This document shows positions 1 through 5,794 of a stretch of DNA of 14,031 bases, one piece after another (within the stretch, counting starts at the first letter, position 1; every line of letters starts with the position of its first letter). The notes under the pieces are model-generated. The model made no database searches and was not told the origin of the DNA. It saw only the letters and a list, made by a program, of their open reading frames with translations. The translations under genes and the position numbers were made by a program. The stretch is from DATGMS01 sp040905145 (GTDB lineage Bacteria > Bacteroidota > Bacteroidia > Cytophagales > Cyclobacteriaceae), in the NCBI GenBank assembly GCA_040905145.1, contig JBBDSC010000001.1, forward strand, positions 1 through 14,031. The letters run 5' to 3'.

Positions 1-52
1 CCGACCCTCTGCTTGTAAGGCAGATGCTCTGAACCAACTGAGCTAAACTCCC
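1..52 (-). tRNA. tRNA-Val (anticodon TAC), 3' part outside window
   Basis: Read on the minus strand from position 52, the sequence gives acceptor strand GGGAGTT, D-stem GCTC/GAGC around a loop with TTGG, and anticodon stem TCTGC/GCAGA closing the loop CTTACAA. The anticodon is therefore TAC (valine). The window ends in the variable/T-arm region, so about the last third is missing. A consensus promoter at 161-191 on the same strand and a decayed tRNA copy only six bases upstream suggest a tRNA operon transcribed leftwards. Confidence 0.93.
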
Positions 53-58
53 ATTATC

Positions 59-125
59 TTTAATTTTGAGGTCAACCCTCCCGACTGTTGGGCGGAATGC
101 TCTGAACCAATTCGGGTAAATTCAG
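59..125 (-). pseudogene. Decayed tRNA copy upstream of tRNA-Val
   Basis: Read on the minus strand, this stretch matches the first half of the neighbouring tRNA-Val at about 22 of 29 positions, including a 14-base exact block (TTGGTTCAGAGCAT; plus-strand 97-110 versus 24-37). The D-stem is lost (ACCC versus GAGC). The anticodon arm has a nine-base loop instead of seven. A short T-arm-like hairpin GAGG-GTTGA-CCTC remains, and the acceptor strands pair at only about 5 of 7 positions. It lies between the promoter and the intact tRNA, so it is probably still transcribed as leader. It is most likely an old tandem tRNA. A functional tRNA-like leader is possible but less likely. Confidence 0.6.
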
Positions 126-160
126 GATTTATCCTGGATCTTGCCCCTTAGATTGGATTG

Positions 161-191
161 CAAAGATAATTTTTATTTTTGTTGGCGCAAA
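161..191 (-). promoter_or_regulatory. Bacteroidota sigma-A promoter for the tRNA unit
   Basis: On the minus strand, TTTG (188-191) is followed by exactly 19 bases and TATCTTTG (161-168). This is a perfect match to the Bacteroidota -33/-7 consensus TTTG/TAnnTTTG. Transcription should begin near 154 and run left through the tRNA relic into tRNA-Val. Confidence 0.8.
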
Positions 192-512
192 TATTCTTCT
201 TTAAAATATTTGTTTTTGAAATAAGACCTTGATAGTGAGGGATGAAAATTCTACTAAGAGTTTCAGCCCTGTAACACTTCCTCGAGAACACTGAATATTT
301 GGGTGTAGATGCAATCTACACAGATTTCTATTGATCTGATTGAATGGTAATCAATGTGGAACAATTCAAAATGGAAAAGCATATTTGTATTTCAATTCCA
401 GCCTATTGAACCTTCATATTTGCTTGTCTAATATCCCGGGATAAAAAAACTGCATTTCCATAAGCTTTTTGTATCTTCAAGATTTCAAACACTCAAAACA
501 AACAAAAATCTT
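192..512. other. Intergenic stretch without a gene
   Basis: I see no coding sequence on either strand. It holds a perfect 8-bp-stem palindrome at 303-321 (separate entry) and a 12-base palindrome TATCCCGGGATA at 432-443. No consensus promoter for the gene at 513 could be identified, although the AT-rich bases 440-500 are a likely place. Confidence 0.5.
302..321. repeat. Palindromic intergenic repeat, copy 1
   Basis: GTGTAGAT (303-310) and ATCTACAC (314-321) form a perfect 8-bp stem around the loop GCA. The 15 bases 302-316 recur exactly, in reverse complement, at 4473-4487, where they again sit in a palindrome. This points to a dispersed REP-like element rather than a chance hairpin. There is no T-run on either side, so it is not a normal intrinsic terminator. 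Confidence 0.6.
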
Positions 513-1132
513 ATGAAAAATGCAAGGTATCCTTTCTTGGCCCTTACCCTTACCCTTACCCTATTGATGATCCTCTCAGCAACTGACCGATCCCATGCTC
601 AATTGGTAGCCCCGGCTCCAGCCCTGCCGCCTATGTTTCCCAAAATGTGGGTTTCACTAAAATCAGTATTGACTATTCCTCTCCTGGGGTTAAAGGCAGA
701 AAAATATTTGGAGAACTTCAAGAATATGGCGTACCCTGGAGAGCAGGTGCCAATGCACCAACTACCATTGAATTCAGCACTGCAGTAAACATAGAGGGAA
801 CCAACCTTGATCCCGGGAAATACACTGTTTTCATTTCCCCTCAGGAGTCCGGCGACTGGACCATTCACCTCAACAGCAAGGGAAATGCAATTTACGCCTA
901 TATGAAAGATGAACAAGTAGATGCGGATGCCCTTGCCCAGGACGATGCAGTGGCCATCAAGGTCACCCCTGATATGACTTCCGACATTCAGGAAAGACTT
1001 ACTTACTCCATATCAGCAGAAAACAATAGAGTAGCCAAGGTGACGATGGAGTGGGAAAATGTAAAACTTTCATTTATGGTGGATACGCAGGTAGATCAGA
1101 AAATGGAAAGCTTCAAGGGCGCATTCAACTAA
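513..1132 (+). pseudogene. Secreted DUF2911-family protein, frameshifted near the signal-peptide cleavage site
   Basis: Translation from the ATG at 513 gives a signal peptide (MKNARYPF, then an LTLTLTLL core and SHAQ) that runs to about 617. From 620 a different frame carries the mature domain: SPAAYVSQNVGFTKISIDY, then SSPGVKGRKIFG, then VPWRAGANAPTTIEFS and YTVFISPQ, ending at 1132. These are hallmark DUF2911 stretches. Adding one base near 618-619 restores AP-SPAA, the usual family junction, and a protein of about 206 residues, which is normal length. DUF2911 proteins are exported and of unknown function. The signal core is encoded by CCCTTA tandem repeats (541-558). The gene stands alone and ends before a strong terminator. 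Either it is a real one-base deletion or a sequencing error. A protein started at the GTG at 647 would lack export. Confidence 0.82.
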
Positions 1133-1192
1133 ATCGAATATTTCAGGTATCCAAAAGCTTAGATTTTGAACCAAGCAAACAATGATAAAATC

Positions 1193-1219
1193 AAAACCTC
1201 CGATCAGGAGGTTTTTTTT
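1193..1219 (+). terminator. Intrinsic terminator after the DUF2911 gene
   Basis: AAAACCTCC (1193-1201) and GGAGGTTTT (1207-1215) form a perfect 9-bp stem around the loop GATCA, with an eight-T run at 1212-1219. It lies about 60 bases after the stop at 1132. Confidence 0.88.
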
Positions 1220-1266
1220 ATGAAAACAGCATTGACTATATCCCTTCCAGCTTACTTTTAAATATT

Positions 1267-1309
1267 TAACTAATTTTTTAATAGTTATGTGAAAATAGTT
1301 GTATAACTA
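1267..1309 (+). promoter_or_regulatory. Operator-like dyads ahead of the BlaI/BlaR1 locus
   Basis: Two dyads built from the same half-sites lie side by side. TAACTA (1267-1272) pairs with TAGTTA (1282-1287) across an AT spacer. TAGTT (1296-1300) pairs with AACTA (1305-1309) across GTAT. BlaI/MecI repressors bind short dyads in their own promoters, so autoregulation of the following repressor-sensor operon is the natural reading. That these exact half-sites are BlaI sites is inference. The repressor downstream has lost its DNA-binding part, so any remaining control would need another BlaI acting in trans. Confidence 0.5.
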
Positions 1310-1324
1310 ATTTTTTAGATTTAA

Positions 1325-1498
1325 CTTTATAAAGATCATTACAGGAGTATCTCTATCAAAAATCTCTTGAGCGGTTACTTTGGAGGTTCTTTTCTGAGAC
1401 TGGCCTCATTCTTTGCTAAGGATGAGGACTTTGACCTCAAGGAATTGGAAAAATTAATGGACGGAGTAAAAATGACGTCAATGAAAGCTAATGGCTGA
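1325..1498 (+). pseudogene. BlaI/MecI-family repressor relic, C-terminal third only
   Basis: In this frame the residues SISIKNLLSGYFGGSFLR, then LASFFAKDEDFDLKELEKL and MDGVK, match the C-terminal dimerisation end of BlaI/MecI repressors, which classically read xLKxLLxxYFxGSFxxLxSFFA followed by LxELExL. The frame is closed by TAA at 1322-1324, so there is no winged helix-turn-helix and no credible start. Its TGA (1496-1498) overlaps the ATG of the original BlaR1 start (1491) by eight bases, the usual translational coupling of blaI-blaR1 pairs. The intact gene would be about 120 codons, so roughly the first 70 have been deleted or replaced by AT-rich sequence. It cannot bind DNA. Confidence 0.8.
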
Positions 1499-1550
1499 AA
1501 TCATCAACTATATCTGGCAAAGCTCCTTCTGCCTGCTGTTTTTCTTCTGA
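1491..1550 (+). other. Original BlaR1 start and in-frame TGA
   Basis: ATG at 1491 opens MAEIINYIWQSSFCLLFFF, the typical first membrane helix of Bacteroidota BlaR1 proteins, and is followed by TGA at 1548-1550. After the stop, the same frame continues directly with IYWCFLRDEKAFTLTR and VFILIAPIM into the large gene, as in intact homologues. A single base change (for example from a GGA or TGG codon) explains it. The first ATG after the stop is at 1623, which costs 44 codons and the first helix. Confidence 0.78.
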
Positions 1551-1622
1551 ATCTATTGGTGTTTCCTTAGAGACGAAAAGGCTTTTACCCTTACTCGGGT
1601 TTTTATTTTAATTGCGCCCATT

Positions 1623-3794
1623 ATGGCAATGCTTTTTCCTGTTATAGAAATTCCGGTAGACTTCACCAAACCAAGTATTTCCCTGGAGGATACTGGATTT
1701 TTACAATATTTGACCGCTATTGAATCAGAGGAAGAAATTGTCGGCACGTATGGCCTTCCAGAGTTTACCGTGGAGGGTACCAAACTCCCCATTTTGTTAG
1801 AACTAAAGGATTACTTTATAATTGGGTACCTGATCATTTTCTTTTTGTTAAGTCTGAGACTTTTGTGGCAATTTTTACAACTCCGCATGTTATTGCGAAA
1901 AGGCTGGTACCAAACCATCTATAAATTAAGGGACAACTATTTTTTGGTACCCACTTTTGGTTTGGCCCCGGTATTTTCCTTTTTCGATAAGTTATTTTGG
2001 GATGAAACCCAAAATTTACGGACTGATGAAAAAGACCACATCTTCAAGCACGAGATCGAACATATCCGGCAAGGTCACTCTTGGGATGTGCTTTATTACC
2101 GGATTCTAGGTATTCTGTTTTGGTTTAACCCTGCCATCCATCTGATGAGATCTGCCTTAGTTGATACTCATGAATATTTAGCTGATGCGTATGTCCTCAA
2201 AAGAACGGATAACAAAGAATCCTATAGAAAACTTATTGTCAAAATTGCATTTAAGGGATTGGACCTTCCTATTGGCAACTATTTTATTAGATCTACTACT
2301 TTAAAAAGAATTATGATGATGAAAAAACCAAGTAAAGCCAACTGGTTCAAGCTGGTTATGGTACTGCCATTGACAGCTATGTTGTTGGGATTGGTTTCAA
2401 TGAAAACCATGCCTGATTCCAACTTTCTCAGCCAAAAAATGGCGGGGGACATTATAATGATCAAGAAACAGATCGATGCTGCCCGGGATTCCATTCAAGT
2501 TACCACCAAGGTGAAAAGGATCAATTCACCTGCTCATTATGAATATGTAAGTGGACTGATGGATGGGAAAATAATGGCTCAGATTGGGCAATTACAATAT
2601 GAAGTCGCGGATATTTCCAATAAGGATGAATATCAAAAGGTACTTGAGATGTTACAGGTTTTCAAGGAGAACTCTTCGTTCAAAAAAGATTATGAAATAG
2701 AGGATTTGATCAGCAAATCCGATAAAATACCCACACCAGAAGCTGGAATGGAAGCTTGGACTAAATCTCTTGCCAGTAACCTGAAAATGCCCGCTGAAGC
2801 CAGAGAACTGGGAGTGGATGGAATCGTGTATGCTGAGTTTATCGTTGATAAGGAGGGAAAGATAATATCCCCCGTAATCCGGAAATCTTTGGGAATGGGA
2901 CTGGATGATGAAGTATTAAGGATACTGTCCCTCCCTTCTGTCCCCAAATGGACCCCGGGTGAAAAGGATGGTGAACCAATCAACACATTGATGACCATTC
3001 CTGTGAGGTTCAAATCTGAACAAGTAGCAGAAACTAAACCTTTCTTTCCTCTACCCCCATCTCCCCACTCATGGGGTTCTGAAGGCCTTAATAGAGAACC
3101 TATTTATGATATCGTAGAAAAAATGCCCGTTCCTGCGGGAGGCATGGAAGGATGGAAAGATTATCTCGACAATAATTTAAAATATCCGGAAACTGCAAAA
3201 AAAGCAGGCATTGAAGGCACTGTTTATGTAGCTTTTATTATTGATAAAGAAGGCAAGGTATCAGGTCCCAACATTTTGCGGGGAATCGGTGGCGGTGCCG
3301 ATGAAGAAGCCTTAAGGATAGTCCGAAATGCTCCTGACTGGACACCCGGTATGCAAAAGGAGCAGAAGGTCAATGTAAAGGTGAGAATGCCCATAAGCTT
3401 TAAATTACCTACGGAAAACAATGAAGAAAGTGCTTCCTTATCCGATCGCGGAACAAAAAAAGATTCCAGTAAAACATCTTCTGGTACCCTGGACACGGTT
3501 TTTGTAAGAGGGTACGGGCTTAATCCGGAATATATTTTAAGTACCTCCGATAAAAACATCATCAAAATCACCATAACAGGTGAGGACCATATTCTTATCA
3601 ATGACAAAAAAGTTCAATGGGAAGATTTAAAACAGGAAATAGCCAATGAAGCGGAAAAACTAGCAGTCAATAAGGTAGAAAAAGATCAGATCATTGCTTC
3701 CATAAAAGCCAAGGAGAAAATTAAATTAGGGCAGGTTCAGGATATTCTCAGAACCTTGGGTATCCGAAAAGTCAATTATTCAAACTTCAAGTAA
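1623..3794 (+). CDS. BlaR1-type M56 zinc protease with two TonB C-terminal domains and an ExbD-like tail (N-terminus cut by a stop codon)
   Basis: This is a membrane-embedded sensor protease. In studied BlaR1/MecR1 proteins the cytoplasmic zinc protease is activated by an outside signal and relieves BlaI repression. Numbered from 1623: membrane helix about 65-86; protease motif H143-E-I-E-H147 in HEIEHIRQGHSWD, followed by HEYLAD with the expected third ligand region; helix about 241-260; TonB C-terminal domain about 376-463; a proline-rich linker; a second TonB domain about 508-593; and a tail about 640-723 with ILINDKKV and LGQVQDILRTLGIRKVNYS, which resembles the periplasmic domain of ExbD. 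No penicillin-binding domain is present, so beta-lactam sensing is not supported. The frame is open back to 1551 but the original start (1491) is separated by TGA. The 723-residue form may be made from 1623, but no good ribosome site is visible. It is followed 25 bases later by a companion gene. Confidence 0.85.
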   Translation: MAMLFPVIEIPVDFTKPSISLEDTGFLQYLTAIESEEEIVGTYGLPEFTVEGTKLPILLELKDYFIIGYLIIFFLLSLRLLWQFLQLRMLLRKGWYQTIYKLRDNYFLVPTFGLAPVFSFFDKLFWDETQNLRTDEKDHIFKHEIEHIRQGHSWDVLYYRILGILFWFNPAIHLMRSALVDTHEYLADAYVLKRTDNKESYRKLIVKIAFKGLDLPIGNYFIRSTTLKRIMMMKKPSKANWFKLVMVLPLTAMLLGLVSMKTMPDSNFLSQKMAGDIIMIKKQIDAARDSIQVTTKVKRINSPAHYEYVSGLMDGKIMAQIGQLQYEVADISNKDEYQKVLEMLQVFKENSSFKKDYEIEDLISKSDKIPTPEAGMEAWTKSLASNLKMPAEARELGVDGIVYAEFIVDKEGKIISPVIRKSLGMGLDDEVLRILSLPSVPKWTPGEKDGEPINTLMTIPVRFKSEQVAETKPFFPLPPSPHSWGSEGLNREPIYDIVEKMPVPAGGMEGWKDYLDNNLKYPETAKKAGIEGTVYVAFIIDKEGKVSGPNILRGIGGGADEEALRIVRNAPDWTPGMQKEQKVNVKVRMPISFKLPTENNEESASLSDRGTKKDSSKTSSGTLDTVFVRGYGLNPEYILSTSDKNIIKITITGEDHILINDKKVQWEDLKQEIANEAEKLAVNKVEKDQIIASIKAKEKIKLGQVQDILRTLGIRKVNYSNFK

Positions 3795-3819
3795 CGCATC
3801 TGTTAAAAAAAAATCAACC

Positions 3820-4440
3820 ATGATGACCAAAAAAATTCCGATCCAAAGAACCATTTTAAAGCTAGTTAAATGGGTTCCACTATTTAGTTTGATGCTGCTA
3901 TTCTTTAGCACCCATTCTTACACCCAAGAGGGCCAGAAAGGAAAGCCTGAAGTTATGGTTCAACCTGGTGAAGGCGCTTCGGCTGAGCTTTTAGAGGAAT
4001 ATGATAAAACCATAGAGGGAATGAAAACCATAAAAACGCTTTCTAATGGAAAGAAAATCCTATTCAATGATTTGGGAAAAGTCAATAGGAAAAGAATGGC
4101 AGAGATATATTCGATAATGAGTGAAGACCAGCGGATGGTAGGCGAAAGAAAAAGCACTGGCAAAATGTTTCTGTCAATGACAACTCTGCCTAAACGAAAT
4201 CCTCCCACATCTGAATTTTTTAAGGAATTGGTAGACGCCAATAAGTTTGGGGTATGGATTGATGGAAAAAGGGTGCAAAATAAAGCATTGGCAAAATACA
4301 GTTCTTCTGATTTTGATTTATTTTATAAAAGCAGATTAATGAAAAATGCCAAAAATTATGGAAAACATAAATATCAGGTAAACCTTTATACCTCGGCCTA
4401 CTATGAGGAAATGGTCAAAAATTATGTTGCTGATCAATAA
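3820..4440 (+). CDS. Secreted companion protein of the BlaR1/TonB locus, function unknown
   Basis: The protein has 206 residues. The N-terminus is basic (MMTKKIPIQRTILKLVKW), then a hydrophobic helix VPLFSLMLLFFS, suggesting export or anchoring, probably with cleavage near STHSYTQ. The mature part contains ASAELLEEYDKTIEGMKTI, RKRMAEIYSIMSEDQRMV, FGVWIDGKRVQNKALAKY and AKNYGKHKYQVNLYTSAYY. From memory, the same series (ELLEEYD, IYxxMSEEQR, VWIDGKRV, NYGKHxYQV) recurs at the ends of, or next to, Bacteroidota M56/TonB proteins, so I regard it as a module of that system. That link is recall and could not be checked here. The gene starts 25 bases after the BlaR1 stop on the same strand and is almost certainly cotranscribed. 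ATG at 3823 is an equally possible start. No known enzymatic motif is seen. Confidence 0.75.
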   Translation: MMTKKIPIQRTILKLVKWVPLFSLMLLFFSTHSYTQEGQKGKPEVMVQPGEGASAELLEEYDKTIEGMKTIKTLSNGKKILFNDLGKVNRKRMAEIYSIMSEDQRMVGERKSTGKMFLSMTTLPKRNPPTSEFFKELVDANKFGVWIDGKRVQNKALAKYSSSDFDLFYKSRLMKNAKNYGKHKYQVNLYTSAYYEEMVKNYVADQ

Positions 4441-4467
4441 ATCCACAGTCCATATTCCGCCCCGCTA

Positions 4468-4487
4468 GGTGAGATTGCATCTACACC
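4468..4487. repeat. Palindromic intergenic repeat, copy 2
   Basis: GGTG-AGAT-TGC-ATCT-A-CACC forms a hairpin with one unpaired A. The 15 bases 4473-4487 are the exact reverse complement of 302-316. One arm has lost a base relative to copy 1. It lies 28 bases after the stop of the companion gene and could weakly affect the 3' end of that transcript, but has no T-run. Confidence 0.58.
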
Positions 4488-4520
4488 TTCCTATCTATGG
4501 AATTTGTAATTCCATTTTAG

Positions 4521-4901
4521 TTAAGTTGTATAAATCATAATTTTGGTGGTAAAGCCTATCCTGGTCTGGGCGAGTTGGTGCGTATGCAGGCCATGGTGTA
4601 CGACTACGACCAGCTGCATCGGATTGTCCAGGCCAGGAGCCTGAGCGGTTATGGGCAAAACGGCTTTGCCCAGAGAAGAGCCAATCAGAAGAAAAAGAGA
4701 GTTTATGATTCTGCGGCTATTTTTGGATTTACTAAGAATTATCAGGGAACAAGCGGCAGTTTAACAGGAGTCACTAAAGTTGGAGGACATAAGGACCACG
4801 GTCATTTGGGTTTGCAGCATAATAGTTTAAATTGGGAATATGTTCCAGCCGTATGGTTCAGAGGGTGCTTGGAAGTATGGATGGATAAAGTGGAAGAGTA
4901 A
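4521..4901 (+). pseudogene. Rhs/YD-repeat protein fragment
   Basis: From about 4551 the frame reads KAYPGLGELVRMQAMVYDYD followed by QLHRIVQARSLSGYG. The block YDYDQLHRIVQARSL is a recognisable YD repeat of Rhs-type toxin-delivery proteins. Those proteins are usually over 1000 residues, so this is a scrap. The stretch 4551-4676 is clearly richer in G and C than the AT-rich flanks, which fits transferred DNA. After about 4680 the frame stays open to 4901 but I recognise nothing in it, so the junction near 4680 probably marks recombined or decayed sequence. There is no credible start: only TTG at 4575 in the middle of homology. A further GC-rich piece at about 4942-5019 may belong to the same relic. 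Confidence 0.62.
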
Positions 4902-5009
4902 AGGGAGGCTGATTATTGAACTATTTTATTTTGCATAAAAGGAGTTCGCCTCTTTGGCCTCACCGAGCAGATAACCCACGGCGGCATCCAGAACTCTTCT
5001 TACCGCCAG

Positions 5010-5498
5010 TCATTTCGCTAGTGATTTATTGGATATTTGAGCAAAACTATTTTTCTCATAATATAATATTGCCCCGTCACAGTAACCCCAGGTATTTATC
5101 AGCTCCCCCTGATGGGTAATAATCAATTCTTCGATCTTTCCTGTACCGTTACAGGTACCTATAATAATTTCCTCACCTGATTGAAAGGTCAGCGTCAAAT
5201 AGGCCCTGGCCTTGCTTGAATCCGAAATCTCTGCTTCTATCAAACTGAATTCCCCAGAAGCCTGAAAACTACCATCATCTGTCTCCCTGGTTTTTATAAA
5301 AGTGTTGTCATCATTAAAATCATAGGTTTCTTTCCATTCCAGTTCCTCACCTTCCAGCACTTTGCCTGTCATACTGCCCTCACTCTTTACCAAAATCCAC
5401 TCTCCCTGGACTGCCAAATCAGGTTGGATCTCATCCTCTTTACAACTGCTTATTACGAGCAATATAAAAAATACAGGTAAAACAAATAATTTTTGCAT
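5010..5498 (-). CDS. Lipocalin-like lipoprotein of unknown function
   Basis: The protein has 162 residues. MQKLFVLPVFFILLVISSC is a lipoprotein signal with the lipid-modified Cys at 19, followed by acidic KEDEIQP, so an envelope location is expected. The body contains VQGEWILVKSEG, WKETYDFNDDNTF, ASGEFSLIEAEI and RAYLTLTFQSG, an alternating beta-strand pattern with the GxW start typical of small Bacteroidota lipocalin-like or META-like lipoproteins. Assignment is by pattern only. Two Cys residues (in GTCNGTG and WGYCDG) could form a disulfide. The start at 5498 is set by the signal peptide. The gene ends with TGA at 5010-5012 beside the Rhs relic, and no terminator hairpin is evident. It appears monocistronic. 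Confidence 0.8.
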   Translation of the reverse strand: MQKLFVLPVFFILLVISSCKEDEIQPDLAVQGEWILVKSEGSMTGKVLEGEELEWKETYDFNDDNTFIKTRETDDGSFQASGEFSLIEAEISDSSKARAYLTLTFQSGEEIIIGTCNGTGKIEELIITHQGELINTWGYCDGAILYYEKNSFAQISNKSLAK

Positions 5499-5794
5499 TT
5501 TTTTTATTTAATATAACATATATTAATCTCTACGGAAGTTTAGCGTACTTTGTCTCAAAGTAGCAAAAAATACTCTATAATATTTCTTCCACCTATTATA
5601 CCAATTTCCCGGGATCGATGTACTATTTTATCCTTTGCTGGTCATAATGGCACAGTTCTTTCCACCCGAAATTTTCCCTCCTTCTTTCAGCTTTTTTTTA
5701 AGCTTTAGATCTGTTTCACTAATTTGGTCAGTTCTTCCAATAAGTATTTAAGAAGAAATTAGAAGGGAATTGCATAAAAAATTCAGGCACTTTT
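5499..5794. other. Intergenic stretch, possible decayed short ORF
   Basis: This gap separates two minus-strand lipoprotein genes. On the minus strand, 5747 to 5628 is open for 39 codons with a coding-like composition (TDQISETDLKLKKKLKEGGK, then ISGGKNCAIMTSKG and TAA). It has no ATG near its beginning and is closed upstream by TAA (5748-5750). It may be the end of a lost gene or chance. I see no clear terminator for the gene whose start is at 6892 and no consensus promoter for the gene starting at 5498. Confidence 0.25.

Noticed and set aside
1..125. Integration (att) site made from the duplicated tRNA block
   Set aside because: The 14-base repeat lies in the D-arm half, not the usual 3' or anticodon-loop crossover position, and no integrase gene is in the window; an old tandem tRNA explains it better.
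618..620. Programmed ribosomal frameshifting in the DUF2911 gene
   Set aside because: No slippery heptamer or downstream pseudoknot is seen at the switch, and family members are encoded in one frame.
1548..1550. TGA read as selenocysteine or as reassigned Trp in BlaR1
   Set aside because: No SECIS-like hairpin is evident after the codon, M56 proteins are not selenoproteins, TGG is used for Trp throughout the window, and TGA ends the lipoprotein gene at 5010-5012. A nonsense mutation is simpler.
4575..4901. Complete 108-residue gene
   Set aside because: Starts with TTG inside Rhs homology that continues upstream, so it is a fragment rather than a gene.
4916..5119. Plus-strand open frame
   Set aside because: Its second half is antisense to the 3' end of the well-supported lipoprotein gene and its start is not a standard ATG with a recognisable product.
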